A stretch of 64,000 nt of DNA from Alphaproteobacteria bacterium PA4 (GCA_002256005.1 NKIQ01000013.1:32490-96489), one strand, 5' to 3'; positions 43,263 through 52,858 are shown, counted from the stretch's first letter. Numbers and translations: made by a program. Notes: generated by a model not told the origin, from the letters alone.

Positions 43263-45359
43263 ATGACCAGCCATCTCCGCACCTGTCATCTCTGCGAAGC
43301 CAATTGCGGCCTGATCATCGAAACCGACGGCCGCACCGTGCTGTCGATCAAGGGCGACCCCGAAAATCCGCTGTCGCGCGGCCATATCTGCCCCAAGGCC
43401 ACCGCCATCGCCGATCTGGAAAATGATCCGGACCGGCTGCGCACGCCGGTGAAGCGCACGCCCGCCGGCTGGCAGCCCATCGGCTGGGAACAGGCCTATG
43501 CCGAAATCGCCACAAAGGTCGCCAGCATCCGCGCCGGCGGCGGCGAGACCGCGCTTTATGTCGGCAACCCGACCGCGCACAATTACAGCCTCAGCCCCCA
43601 GATTCCGGCGCTGCGCAAGGCGCTGGGCAGCACCAACAATTTTTCCGCCTCCAGCGTCGACCAGGTGCCGCACCAGCTCGTCCAGATGTGGATGTACGGC
43701 CATAACGCACTGTTCCCCATCCCCGATATCGACCGCACGCAGCACATGGTCATCATCGGCGGCAATCCGCTGGCGTCGAACGGCAGCGTCTGGACGGTCC
43801 CCGATGTGAAGAAGCGCATCCAGGCCTTGCAGGCACGCGGCGGCCGGCTGACCGTCATCGATCCGCGCCGCAGCGAAACCGCCGCCATTGCCGATGCCCA
43901 TCATTTCATCCGGCCGGGCAGCGACCCGGCGCTGCTCGTCGCGCTGCTGCTGGCGCTGGATGCGGCCGGGCTGGTCAGGCCGGGCCGGCTGGCGCCGATG
44001 CTGGAGGGCTGGGACATGGTCTGGGCGGCCCTGCGCGCCTTCGACATCCCGGCGCTGGCCGCCGCCTGCGGCATCGGCGAGGCCGAAATTCGCGCGCTCG
44101 CCGCCGAAATGGGCAGCGGGGAACCGGCCATCGTCTATGGCCGCATCGGTGTCTCCACGGCGGAATTCGGCACGCTCAACCATTGGCTGATCAACCTTCT
44201 CAACATCGCCACCGGCAATCTCGATCGCATCGGCGGCGCCATGTTCTCCACCCCGGCGGTCGATATCGTCGGGCAGAGCGGCAGCGGCACCCGCGGCCGC
44301 TTCCACAGCCGCGTCTCCGGCCATCCCGAACTGCTCGGCGAATATCCGGCGGTGGCGATGGCGGAGGAGATGCTGACGCCGGGGGATGGCCAGATCCGCG
44401 CGCTGGTCACCATCGCCGGCAATCCGGTGCTGTCGGTGCCCGATGGCGGCACGCTCGACCGGGCGCTCGCCGGCCTCGACCTGATGGTAAGCATCGACAT
44501 GTATGTGACGGCGACCAGCGCCCATGCCCATTACATTCTGCCGCCCTGTGGCCCGCTCGAAAAGGACCATTACCCGCTGTTCCTCGGCCCCATCGCCGTG
44601 CGCAACTTCGCCAAATATTCGCCGCCGGTGTTCGCGCCGACTCCGGGCACGAAAAGCGATTGGGAAATCGTCGCCGAACTGGCCCGCGCCATCGCCGGCG
44701 CGCAGGGCCTGCCGCTGCCCAACATCGTCCACCCGCGCGAAACGCTCGACCGCATGCTGCAGAATTCACCGCGTCAGCTGTCGCTGGCCGATGTCGAGGC
44801 GCATCCGCACGGCCTCGACCTTGGCCCGCTCGAACCGCGCCTGCCCGATCGGCTGCGCACGCCGGACAAGACCATTGCCTGCGCGCCGCCGCTGCTCCTC
44901 GCCGATCTGTCCGAACGCTTCGCCGCCTGGCTGGCAACGCCGGCGCATGACGGCCTCGTCCTCATCGGTCGCCGCCATATCCGCAACAACAACAGCTGGC
45001 TGGCCAACTCACGCCGGCTCGCCAAGGGGCCGGCGCGCTGCACGCTGATGCTGCACCCCGACGATGCCGCGGCCCGCGGCCTGGCCGATGGCGACGCCGC
45101 GACCATCTCCAGCGCCGCCGGCAGCGTCACCGCGCCTGTCGAGATCACCGATACGATGATGCCCGGCACCGTCTCGCTGCCGCACGGCTTCGGCCATGAT
45201 CGCGCCGGTGTGCAGCTGAGCGTTGCCGCCGCCCGCCCCGGCGTGTCGCACAACGACCTGACGACGCGCGACCGCATCGACCCGCTGTCGGGCAATGCCG
45301 CGCTGGTCGGCACGCCGGTTGTGGTGGCGGCGGCCATCACAGCAGTTGCAGCCGAATGA
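43263..45359 (+). CDS. Molybdopterin-dependent oxidoreductase ([4Fe-4S], DMSO-reductase family)
   Basis: 698 residues. N-terminal [4Fe-4S] cysteines at 8, 11, 15 and 43 (CHLCEANC ... HICPKA), then bis-MGD-binding segments (IIGGNPLASNGSVW, VYGRIGVSTAEFG) and the C-terminal domain (HGFGHDRAGVQLS, PGVSHNDLT). There is no Tat twin-arginine signal, so it works in the cytoplasm. Family members include formate dehydrogenase-like and acetylene-hydratase-like enzymes; no partner subunit is adjacent. Confidence 0.9.
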   Translation: MTSHLRTCHLCEANCGLIIETDGRTVLSIKGDPENPLSRGHICPKATAIADLENDPDRLRTPVKRTPAGWQPIGWEQAYAEIATKVASIRAGGGETALYVGNPTAHNYSLSPQIPALRKALGSTNNFSASSVDQVPHQLVQMWMYGHNALFPIPDIDRTQHMVIIGGNPLASNGSVWTVPDVKKRIQALQARGGRLTVIDPRRSETAAIADAHHFIRPGSDPALLVALLLALDAAGLVRPGRLAPMLEGWDMVWAALRAFDIPALAAACGIGEAEIRALAAEMGSGEPAIVYGRIGVSTAEFGTLNHWLINLLNIATGNLDRIGGAMFSTPAVDIVGQSGSGTRGRFHSRVSGHPELLGEYPAVAMAEEMLTPGDGQIRALVTIAGNPVLSVPDGGTLDRALAGLDLMVSIDMYVTATSAHAHYILPPCGPLEKDHYPLFLGPIAVRNFAKYSPPVFAPTPGTKSDWEIVAELARAIAGAQGLPLPNIVHPRETLDRMLQNSPRQLSLADVEAHPHGLDLGPLEPRLPDRLRTPDKTIACAPPLLLADLSERFAAWLATPAHDGLVLIGRRHIRNNNSWLANSRRLAKGPARCTLMLHPDDAAARGLADGDAATISSAAGSVTAPVEITDTMMPGTVSLPHGFGHDRAGVQLSVAAARPGVSHNDLTTRDRIDPLSGNAALVGTPVVVAAAITAVAAE

Positions 45360-45383
45360 ACCCCGGGCTACAGAGCGCCACCT

Positions 45384-45713
45384 ATGGCATTCAAACTCCC
45401 TGATCACCTCGACCGCGCCAAGGCCGCGGCCGAAGCCCGCAAGGCCAAGCTCGAAAAGTTCAAGAGCGCGCCGCCGCCGAACGAGGAAGCGCTTGCCGCC
45501 CGCGCCCGCGCCGCCGAAAAGCGCGCCGAGCGCGAGGAACAGCGCAAGATCGAACGCGCCGAAGCCGCCCGCCGCGCCGAGGAAGCCCGTCTGGCCAAGG
45601 AAGCCGAAGCGCTGGTAAAGGCCGAACAGGCCCGGCTGGAAGCCATCGCCCGCGAAGCGGCGCAAAAGGCGGCGCGCGATGCGCGCTACGCAGCGCGGAA
45701 GAAGGGGCGGTAA
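45384..45713 (+). CDS. DUF6481 charged coiled-coil protein
   Basis: 109 residues, almost wholly helical with alternating Ala/Glu/Lys/Arg (AEKRAEREEQRKIERAEAAR). The opening MAFKLPDHLDRAKAAAEARK and this composition mark a small sphingomonad family of unknown function. It starts 25 bases after the oxidoreductase gene, so it may be co-transcribed. Confidence 0.8.
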   Translation: MAFKLPDHLDRAKAAAEARKAKLEKFKSAPPPNEEALAARARAAEKRAEREEQRKIERAEAARRAEEARLAKEAEALVKAEQARLEAIAREAAQKAARDARYAARKKGR

Positions 45714-46031
45714 CAGCACCGCCTGTCGCTGGCGCCCCGGCGTCTCTGTCCCGCTACCGGCCGAAGTCCCGGCCCCAACCTCAACTCCACTGACGCACCT
45801 GCCACCGGGTCGGGGTGCAACGTCACGGTCCGCGGCTGTTGCGCATGCGTTGCGCAACCTGTTCTGGCGTTCGATCGTGCGAGCGGAACGGCTGGCGCCA
45901 TAGCGGCCCACCGCCCTATCAGCCGCGCGAAACCCAGCCGCCATATCGTCGCCGATGACATCGATCGCGGTGAAGCGGCGCGCGCAATCCGGGACGATCC
46001 GTCGCCGCCAAACGCCTCGCAATTGGTGGAC
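45714..46031. other. Gene-free stretch after DUF6481
   Basis: No open frame here has credible protein character, a ribosome site or family motif. The only structure seen is an inverted repeat, GTTGCGCA (45838-45845) and TGCGCAAC (45851-45858), with a five-base spacer. A small RNA or a decayed gene cannot be excluded. Confidence 0.5.
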
Positions 46032-46063
46032 AAGAAAAGGGCCCGGACGTTGCCGTCCGGGCC
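46032..46063 (-). terminator. Rho-independent terminator of glnK-amtB
   Basis: On the reverse strand GGCCCGGACG and CGTCCGGGCC (10-bp perfect stem, 46040-46049 with 46054-46063) enclose a four-base loop, followed by CTTTTCTT. It lies 67 bases after the amtB stop codon. Confidence 0.85.
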
Positions 46064-46130
46064 AGTTGGTTTCCTTGGGGAGGAACCCGGTGAGATGCCG
46101 GCCTGTCAGCGGCCGGTCATCAAGCTTCAA

Positions 46131-47588
46131 TCAGAGGTTGTAGGCGCGTTCGCCCAGCTCCGAGATATCGAGGCCTTCGCGCTCGACTTCGACCGTGGGA
46201 CGCAGCCCGAGGGTCTTTTCGAGGACGAAGAACAGCACGGCCGAGATGCCGCCGGACCAGATCAGCGTGACCAGCACGGCACGACCCTGGGTCAGCATCT
46301 GGGCGCCCATGTCATAGGCACCGGCGACGGCGGGGATGACGGTGTAATCGAGGAAGCCCTGGCCACCCAGCGCCGGGTCGGCGACGATGGCGGTGCCGAG
46401 CGCACCGATGATGCCACCGACGCAGTGGACACCGAAGACATCCAGCGAGTCATCATACTTCAGCTTGTTCTTGATGGTGGTGCAGAACACGTAGCAGACG
46501 ATGGTGGCGACGATGCCGAGCACGATCGAGGTGATCGGCGTGGCATAGCCCGAGGCCGGGGTGATGGCGACGAGGCCGGCAACCGCACCCGTGACACCGC
46601 CGAGCATCGACGGCTTGCCGTGCGCCACCTGCTCCACCAGCATCCAGGCCACCGCTGCGGCGGCCGTGGCAGTGAAGGTGTTCATCATGGCCAGCGCGGT
46701 CAGGCCATTGGCTTCCAGGTTGGAGCCGGCGTTGAAGCCGAACCAGCCGACCCAGAGCAGCGAGGCACCGATCATCGTCATGACGAGACTGTGCGGGGGC
46801 ATCGGTTCCTTGCCGAAGCCGGTGCGCTTGCCGAGGATCAGCGCGCCCACCAGGCCGGCAATCCCGGCGTTGATGTGGACGACGGTGCCGCCGGCGAAAT
46901 CGAGCGCGCCCTTGCCCCAGAGGTAGCCATAGTCGGTCGGAGCGTCCTTCAGGAAGTCCGGGCCGGCCCAGTACCAGACCATGTGCGCCATCGGGAAATA
47001 GACCAGCGTCGACCAGGCGACGACGAAGATCATCAGCGCGCCGAACTTCACGCGTTCGGCAAAGGCGCCGACGATGAGGCCGGGCGTAATGCAGGCAAAG
47101 GTCATCTGGAAGGCGATGAAGACATATTCCGGGATATAGACCCCGTTCGAGAAGGTCGCCGCCATCGAGGAGGTGTTGACCCCCTTCAGGAACACCTTGT
47201 CGAGCGAGCCGATGATCTCGTTGCCGCTGGTGAAGGCGAGGCTGTAGCCGTAGCAGACCCAGAGCAGGCAGACGATCGCGCAGATCATGAAGACCTGGGT
47301 GAGCACCGACAGCATGTTCTTGGAACGGACAAGGCCGCCGTAGAACAGCGCCAGGCCCGGAATGGTCATCAGGAACACCAGCACCGTGGCGGCCAGCATC
47401 CAGGCGGTATCGCCCTTGTCGGCAACCGGCGCGGCCGGTGCGGCGGCAGCCGCCGCATCGGCAACGGCCGGGGCGGCGGTGGCGGCGGCATCGGCGACAG
47501 CCGCAGCCTCCTGCGCGAACAGCGGCGCTGCGGCGAACAGGGCGGCGAAGGCGACCCCCTTGCCCAGCGTCTTCAGGTCAAAATTCAT
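46131..47588 (-). CDS. amtB: Ammonium transporter AmtB
   Basis: 485 residues from ATG 47588. A signal-like N-terminus (MNFDLKTLGKGVAFAALFAAAPLFAQ) and a long Ala-rich linker precede eleven transmembrane helices. Signature segments: IPGLALFYGGLVR, FAGGTVVHINAGIAGLVGAL (pore histidine) and FGVHCVGGIIGALGTA (second pore histidine). It conducts ammonium across the inner membrane and is gated by GlnK, encoded just upstream, the universal pairing. Confidence 0.96.
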   Translation of the reverse strand: MNFDLKTLGKGVAFAALFAAAPLFAQEAAAVADAAATAAPAVADAAAAAAPAAPVADKGDTAWMLAATVLVFLMTIPGLALFYGGLVRSKNMLSVLTQVFMICAIVCLLWVCYGYSLAFTSGNEIIGSLDKVFLKGVNTSSMAATFSNGVYIPEYVFIAFQMTFACITPGLIVGAFAERVKFGALMIFVVAWSTLVYFPMAHMVWYWAGPDFLKDAPTDYGYLWGKGALDFAGGTVVHINAGIAGLVGALILGKRTGFGKEPMPPHSLVMTMIGASLLWVGWFGFNAGSNLEANGLTALAMMNTFTATAAAAVAWMLVEQVAHGKPSMLGGVTGAVAGLVAITPASGYATPITSIVLGIVATIVCYVFCTTIKNKLKYDDSLDVFGVHCVGGIIGALGTAIVADPALGGQGFLDYTVIPAVAGAYDMGAQMLTQGRAVLVTLIWSGGISAVLFFVLEKTLGLRPTVEVEREGLDISELGERAYNL

Positions 47589-47608
47589 CTTTCCCCCTCC
47601 GGTCAGCA

Positions 47609-48064
<456 letters not shown>

Positions 48065-48124
48065 TCACGGGCATGGTTAACGGAATGGCGCAAATTTTAA
48101 GCAGGGCGCCTGCCGGATATTGCG

Positions 48125-48334
48125 TCAGTCGTCGTCGGCCGCGGCAAGCAGCGCCCGCGCCGCCGCTGCGTCTTCATCCAGCACCATCAGCCGCACGCCG
48201 GACAGGCCAGACCCGATCAGCGAGGCGATGCCGGCATCGAACAGCACGGCTTCGATGCCGCCGGCCTCCAGCCGCATCCGCATGATTTCGGCAGCGATCG
48301 GATCGAAAACGGTTTCGAGCGTAACCAGCGGCAT
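48125..48334 (-). CDS. DUF2007 small protein (putative prokaryotic signal-transducing protein)
   Basis: 69 residues: VTLETVFDPIAAEIMRMRLEAGGIEAVLFDAGIAS then VRLMVLDEDAAAARALLA, a ferredoxin-like small domain of the DUF2007 family. It overlaps the upstream flavin-oxidase gene stop by one base. The acidic C-terminus is family-typical. No function is established. Confidence 0.85.
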   Translation of the reverse strand: MPLVTLETVFDPIAAEIMRMRLEAGGIEAVLFDAGIASLIGSGLSGVRLMVLDEDAAAARALLAAADDD

Positions 48335-48885
48335 CAGCTGTACGGCAGCACGGTCGGGCTGCGCACCGGCAGGCCATCGATGCTGCGGTTGCGCTCTGCA
48401 TATTTCTGCAGGCGCGCCGCCGGATCGTCCTGGGCGTGCGCCTTGCGCAGCGTCTGGCGCTCGGCCTCCAGGGTCATTTTCGGCACGCCCCAGCCGCAGG
48501 AACCCTGCGTCGAGGCCACCGCGATATCGAAGATCTGGCGGACGCCGCGTTCGATGGTGAAATGCGCCGCCAGCGCCGCCCAGTCGTCATCCTGCGGCAG
48601 CACTGCCCGGCCCTGGCCATAGAGGCGATAGATCAGCGCCGGCTGGTCGAAGGCGCAGAACATGATGGTGATGCGGCCATCGGCGGCGAGATGCGCGTTG
48701 GTTTCATTGCCGGAGCCGCCGTAATCGAGATAGGCGACGCGATTGGGGCCGAGCACGCGGAACGTGTCCATGCCCTTGGGGCTGAGGTTGATGCGGGCGC
48801 CGGCGGCGGCGGTGGCGACGAAGAACACCGGCTGGCGCGCGATGAAGGCGGCGCCCTTGGCGTCGATATGGTCGAGGAAATCCAT
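48334..48885 (-). CDS. Pyridoxamine 5'-phosphate oxidase-family flavoprotein
   Basis: 183 residues with the split-barrel FMN fold: FIARQPVFFVATAAAGARINLSPKG, VAYLDYGGSGNETNAHLAADGRITIMFCAF and IYRLYGQGRAVLP. Members use FMN, F420 or heme to reduce or oxidise small molecules. It is not the biosynthetic PdxH, which has a different C-terminus. Transcribed with the DUF2007 gene. Confidence 0.88.
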   Translation of the reverse strand: MDFLDHIDAKGAAFIARQPVFFVATAAAGARINLSPKGMDTFRVLGPNRVAYLDYGGSGNETNAHLAADGRITIMFCAFDQPALIYRLYGQGRAVLPQDDDWAALAAHFTIERGVRQIFDIAVASTQGSCGWGVPKMTLEAERQTLRKAHAQDDPAARLQKYAERNRSIDGLPVRSPTVLPYS

Positions 48886-48903
48886 AGCTGCCTCCTGCTC
48901 AAC

Positions 48904-48942
48904 AACCCACCCCCGGCCCCTCCCGCAAGCGGGAGGGGAGAT
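48904..48942. repeat. G/C-rich repeat, family B (CCCCTCCCGCAAGCGGGAGGGG)
   Basis: The stem CCCCTCCCGC/GCGGGAGGGG with a minimal loop follows CCACCCCCGG. It fills the gap between tldD (stop at 48943) and the oxidase gene. The same wording recurs at 55520-55557. Confidence 0.88.
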
Positions 48943-50373
48943 TTACGCGGCGGTGCCGCCCACTGTCAGCCCTTCGATCAGCAAGGTCGGCTGGCCGACG
49001 CCGGCGGGCACGCTCTGGCCGCCCTTGCCGCAGATGCCGACGCCTTCATCGAGCGCGAAGTCATTGCCGATGGCGCGGACGCGCGTCAGCACATCGGGGC
49101 CGTTGCCGATCAGCGTGGCGCCCTTGATCGGCGCGCCGAGCTTGCCATTTTCGATGCGATAGGCCTCGGTACAGGTGAAGACGAACTTGCCGCTGGTGAT
49201 GTCGACCTGGCCGCCGCCGAAGCTCCTGGCATAGATGCCCGACTTCGCCGAACGCAGGATCTCGCCCGGATCCTCGCTGCCATTTTCCATGAAGGTGTTG
49301 GTCATCCGCGGCATCGGCGCATGCGCGAAGCTTTCGCGGCGGCCGTTGCCGGTCACCGGCACGCCCATCAGCCGGGCATTGAGCCGGTCCTGCATGTACC
49401 CCTTCAGGATGCCGTCCTCGATCAGCACGGTGCGCTCGGTCGGCGTGCCTTCGTCATCGACGGTCAGCGAGCCGCGGCGATTGTCGATGCTGCCATCGTC
49501 GACGACGGTGACGCCCTTGGCCGCCACCCGCTCCCCGATGCGGCCGGAAAAGGCGCTGGTGCCCTTGCGGTTGAAATCGCCTTCCAGGCCGTGGCCGATG
49601 GCTTCGTGCAGCAGGATGCCCGGCCAGCCCGGCCCCAGCACCACTGTCATTTCACCGGCCGGCGCCGCCACGGCATCGAGATTGACCAGCGCGCTGGCCA
49701 GGGCGATGTCGATGGCGCCGTTCCACTGTTCCGCCTCGAACAGGCCATCGTAGAGATAGCGTCCGCCGAGTCCGTGAAAGCCGGTTTCGCGGCGGCCGTT
49801 CTTTTCGGCGACGATCTGCACATTGAGCCGCACCAGCGGCCGCACATCACGCACCCGGTGGCCATCGGCGCGGATGATCTCGACGACGCTCCAACTGCCG
49901 AGCAGGCTGGCGCTGACCTGGACGACGCGCGGATCGCGGGCGCGGGCAGCGGCGTCGATGGTCTGCATCAGCTCGACCTTCTTCGCAAAGCTGATGCCGT
50001 CGAGGGGGTTGGCGTCGATGTAGCGCCGGGCATTGGTGCGCTGCGGCGGCAGGGCCATGCTGCCGCCATGGCCGTCGCGGACGACGCGGATGGTGTCGGC
50101 GGCGCGGGCGATGGCGGCGTCGCTCAGTTCATTGGCATGGGCAAAGGCGGTCATTTCGCCGGCGACGCCGCGTAGGCCGAAGCCCTTTTGCGTGTCGAAG
50201 GTCGCCGCCTTCAGCCGGCCATCGTCGAACGAGAAACTCTCGCTCACCGCATATTGCAGATAGAGTTCGCCATCGTCGCAGCCGTTCAGCGCGTCGGCGA
50301 CCAGCCGCTCGGTACGGCCGGGGTCGAGCCCGGTGTCGGCATAGAAGATCGTGGCGGGGTCGAGATTGCTCAT
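48943..50373 (-). CDS. tldD: Metalloprotease TldD
   Basis: 476 residues from ATG 50373. Zinc site HEAIGHGLEGDF (HExxxH) is intact; GRGVKGVTVVDDGS-like, MLNPVTGNGRRESFAH and GVGICGKGGQSVPAGVGQPTLLI-like segments follow the family order. With TldE/PmbA it degrades unfolded peptides and matures some RiPPs. The partner tldE is not in this window. Confidence 0.95.
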   Translation of the reverse strand: MSNLDPATIFYADTGLDPGRTERLVADALNGCDDGELYLQYAVSESFSFDDGRLKAATFDTQKGFGLRGVAGEMTAFAHANELSDAAIARAADTIRVVRDGHGGSMALPPQRTNARRYIDANPLDGISFAKKVELMQTIDAAARARDPRVVQVSASLLGSWSVVEIIRADGHRVRDVRPLVRLNVQIVAEKNGRRETGFHGLGGRYLYDGLFEAEQWNGAIDIALASALVNLDAVAAPAGEMTVVLGPGWPGILLHEAIGHGLEGDFNRKGTSAFSGRIGERVAAKGVTVVDDGSIDNRRGSLTVDDEGTPTERTVLIEDGILKGYMQDRLNARLMGVPVTGNGRRESFAHAPMPRMTNTFMENGSEDPGEILRSAKSGIYARSFGGGQVDITSGKFVFTCTEAYRIENGKLGAPIKGATLIGNGPDVLTRVRAIGNDFALDEGVGICGKGGQSVPAGVGQPTLLIEGLTVGGTAA

Positions 50374-50414
50374 GGCTCTGATATAGGGGGGCGGCGGCGG
50401 CAAAGGAACCGGGC

Positions 50415-50876
50415 ATGTCGACACATTTTCAGATGATAGCGATCGGCCATGTCGATGGCGGGCGCGGGCCGGCGGAGGATGACCAATGGGGCGCCAGCCG
50501 GGCGGCGATCGTGCTCGATGGCCTGCCCGAGGCGGCGCTGACCGGGCTCGACAGCTTCTCGCATTGCGAGGTGGTGTTCGTCTTCGACCAGCTCCCCGAA
50601 AGCGAGATCACCACCGGCGCCCGCCGGCCGCGCGGCAACCCCGATTGGCCGCTGGTCGGCATCCTCGCCCAGCGTGGCCGCAACCGGCCGAACCGCATCG
50701 GCGTTTCGGTGTGCCGCATCGTCGCCGTCAGCGGCAACCGGCTGGAGGTCGAGGGGCTGGACGCGATTCACGGCACGCCGGTGCTGGATGTGAAGCCGGT
50801 GCTGTCCGGTTTCCTGCCGCGCGGGGCAGTGCGGGAGCCGGACTGGGCGCGCGCCATCATGGCCGACTATTGGTGA
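50415..50876 (+). CDS. trmO: tRNA (N6-threonylcarbamoyladenosine(37)-N6)-methyltransferase TrmO
   Basis: 153 residues: IAIGHVDGG, LTGLDSFSHCEVVFVFDQ, RRPRGNPDWPLVGILAQRGRNRPNRIGVSVCRIV, and LDAIHGTPVLDVKPVL, all TsaA/TrmO signatures. It uses SAM to methylate t6A37 in tRNA-Thr. Divergent from tldD with 41 bases between, so their promoters overlap. Confidence 0.92.
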   Translation: MSTHFQMIAIGHVDGGRGPAEDDQWGASRAAIVLDGLPEAALTGLDSFSHCEVVFVFDQLPESEITTGARRPRGNPDWPLVGILAQRGRNRPNRIGVSVCRIVAVSGNRLEVEGLDAIHGTPVLDVKPVLSGFLPRGAVREPDWARAIMADYW

Positions 50877-50883
50877 GGACCCG

Positions 50884-51249
50884 ATGACCGATCTGGCTAC
50901 CCCCAACCTGCCGTCGCGGGATTTCGACGCGACCATCGCCTTTTACGCGCCGCTGGGTTTCGAGGTCGACTGGCGCGACGCCGGCTGGCTGATCCTCGCA
51001 CGCGGCGACTTGCAGCTCGAATTCTTTCCCTATCCCGACCTTGATCCGGCGACGAGTTCGTTCGGCTCCTGCCTGCGCCTCGATGATATCAGGCCCTTTT
51101 ATGCAGCAGCGCTGGCGGCCGGGGTGCCGGAGACGATGCACGGCTGGCCACGCCTGCACCCGCCGAAGCGCGAAGCCTGGGGCGGCATCGTCGGCGCCCT
51201 GATCGACCCGGATGGGACGCTGTTGCGGCTGATCCAGAACGGGGATTGA
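50884..51249 (+). CDS. VOC-superfamily (bleomycin-resistance-like) protein
   Basis: 121 residues: ATPNLPSRDFDATIAFYAPLGFEVDWRDAGWLILARGDLQLEFF and a C-terminal GGIVGALIDPDGTLLRLI. This is the fold of bleomycin-binding proteins, which bind drugs by dimer clefts without metals. Seven bases after trmO, hence the same transcript. The substrate is not known. Confidence 0.85.
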   Translation: MTDLATPNLPSRDFDATIAFYAPLGFEVDWRDAGWLILARGDLQLEFFPYPDLDPATSSFGSCLRLDDIRPFYAAALAAGVPETMHGWPRLHPPKREAWGGIVGALIDPDGTLLRLIQNGD

Positions 51250-51454
51250 GGGGGATTTCGGGGGGATTTGGGGGCTTTTCGGGAGGTTTCGGGGCGTGGA
51301 AGGTCACGCCCTACGGGGGTAAGTGTGTACTTCCGATCTGGCAGCGACGGCCATCGAGGCTGCCGCACCGGCTTTCTGAAAATCCCTAAAACTATCCAAT
51401 ATGGTTCATTCTGTCAAGTCCGCCCGATCGTTCCGGTGGCGCATCGCCCCTGCC
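51250..51454. other. Intergenic region with G-tracts
   Basis: Immediately after the VOC stop codon come five G-tracts (GGGGG, GGGGGG, GGGGG, GGG, GGGG) spaced by GATTT/CTTTTC within 47 bases, a G-quadruplex-prone pattern. The remaining 150 bases up to the convergent gene hold no coding sequence or clear terminator. Confidence 0.55.
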
Positions 51455-52375
51455 CTACACCCCGCAGATCAACTCCCAGGCCTTGCCCGGACGGTCGAAG
51501 GTGATGCGCGAACATTGCCCCAGCACGTCGCGGCCGATCAGAATCCAGGGATCGCGGCCCTTCTTCTTGGCGGCGGTCACCGTGATGGCATCCTCATCGT
51601 CGCTGGCGTCGCTGGTGCCGGCGCGGGCACCCAGCGCCTTGGCCTGGGCTTCGGTTATGCGCACCGCCGGGCGGACCAGCGGCAGGCCGAGGAAGCGGGC
51701 GCCGTCGACCGGCGCCAGCCGTTCGAACGGCAGCGCGACATTCGGGAACGGCCGCCAATAGCCGACGGTGCCGGCGCGCTTGACCAGCCCGGCATTGGTC
51801 AGTGCCGCGGCGGCACGGGCGTTCATCACCGTGTCGGGGGAATTCAGTTCCAGCGATACGCGGATGGTCTCGTCGCCCAACTTGACCTTCATCAGCACCG
51901 AGCCCTTGTCGGGCCGGGTCAACCGGTGCGTCTTTGCCACCGGCGACTGCGGGCCGAGATCGAAGACGATGCGATCGGCCTTCAGCGCCGTCAGGCCCAG
52001 CACGCCATCGCCATCATCGGCGACCGGCCGGCTGACCCAGACGATCGGCGCGGTGGACTTTTCCTGGCCGCGCGGCGTGATGCCATAAAGGTTGAAGCGG
52101 AAGGTCGCCTCACCGCCCGGGATCATGGCGTTCTGGAAGGTGCGCTTGCCGATCAGCGGAAACGGCTTCAGCGCGGCACGCTCCGCCGGTGCCTGATTGA
52201 GAATCAGCGCCGTATCGAAGCTGAGCGCCAGCCTGATATCGAACTCCTGGTCCTTGACCCGCACCGGAATCCGCGGCTGCGCGTCCGGCGCCACGGCGAT
52301 GACCAGCGGCGCCGGCACCGGTTTCGCCGCGAGCAGCAGCGGCGCCAGCAGCAACAGCGCCGCGCGATACCTCAT
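51455..52375 (-). CDS. Exported protein with possible retropepsin-like layout, function unknown
   Basis: 306 residues from ATG 52375, overlapping the zinc-finger gene stop (ATGA). Signal peptide MRYRAALLLLAPLLLAA. The body has strand-rich segments (PRIPVRVKDQEFDIRLALSFDTALILN, GVLGLTALKADRIVFDLG) reminiscent of aspartic-protease-like folds, but no DTG catalytic triad; FDTA is the closest. The C-terminus ILIGRDVLGQCSRITFDRP holds the only cysteines near the end. No reliable family assignment. Confidence 0.75.
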   Translation of the reverse strand: MRYRAALLLLAPLLLAAKPVPAPLVIAVAPDAQPRIPVRVKDQEFDIRLALSFDTALILNQAPAERAALKPFPLIGKRTFQNAMIPGGEATFRFNLYGITPRGQEKSTAPIVWVSRPVADDGDGVLGLTALKADRIVFDLGPQSPVAKTHRLTRPDKGSVLMKVKLGDETIRVSLELNSPDTVMNARAAAALTNAGLVKRAGTVGYWRPFPNVALPFERLAPVDGARFLGLPLVRPAVRITEAQAKALGARAGTSDASDDEDAITVTAAKKKGRDPWILIGRDVLGQCSRITFDRPGKAWELICGV

Positions 52376-52557
52376 CGCTTGTCGGCCGGGCTGCCGGCCA
52401 GGATGAAGCGGCGGTCGCAATAACCGCAATCGGCAAAGCCGTCGGCGCCGATCTGCAGCCAGACACGCGGATGGCCATCGCCGCCGCGTTCGTCGCCATC
52501 GCAGAACACGCGGGCGGCATTGCTGACAAAGGTTTCGGGCGGCGGGATCACATCCAT
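52372..52557 (-). CDS. zf-CHCC zinc-finger protein (NDUFS6-like)
   Basis: 61 residues with ARVFCDGDERGGDGHPRVWLQIG and FADCGYCDRRFIL: Cys-x(n)-His-x(n)-Cys-x2-Cys of the zf-CHCC family, the bacterial form of complex I subunit NDUFS6. Together with the NDUFS4-like protein at 10183 it would give this organism both alphaproteobacterial complex I accessory subunits. Overlaps the exported-protein gene by four bases. Confidence 0.92.
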   Translation of the reverse strand: MDVIPPPETFVSNAARVFCDGDERGGDGHPRVWLQIGADGFADCGYCDRRFILAGSPADKR

Positions 52558-52599
52558 GCCGCCCCTCTACCAAGGCTGCGCGGCCAAGTCACGCTGTCC

Positions 52600-52818
52600 T
52601 AGGCCGTGTCGACATTCAAGGTTGAAGCGGCCTCCGGCGGCTGGGGCCGCAGGCCCCAGACCCCATTACGCTTTGATCTGGCCTGAAAAACCGCCTGTGA
52701 TGCCGTGCGGCAGCCAATAAATGGGGTCTGGGGCCTGCGGCCCCAGCCGCCGGAGGCTCCAATTTTCTTGGCAATCAGCGTTCAGGACGACTGAAAGGCT
52801 GAATGTCGATACGGCCTA
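52600..52818. mobile_element. 219-bp MITE-like element with 19-bp terminal inverted repeats (holds repeat copy A4)
   Basis: Ends: TAGGCCGTGTCGACATTCA at 52600-52618 and its complement at 52800-52818, differing at one base. Inside are the paired arms 52630-52667 and 52720-52757. Both ends terminate in TA, as for IS630/Tc1-type insertions. A second copy starts at 57923. There is no transposase frame, so any mobilising enzyme would act from elsewhere. Confidence 0.8.
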
Positions 52819-52858
52819 AGCCTTGCCCCGCCTGCCCCCCGCGCCTATTCCTCGGCCC

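Noticed and set aside
45714..46031. Small coding frames in the gap before the amtB terminator
   Set aside because: Short frames on both strands lack ribosome sites and family character; composition resembles non-coding DNA.
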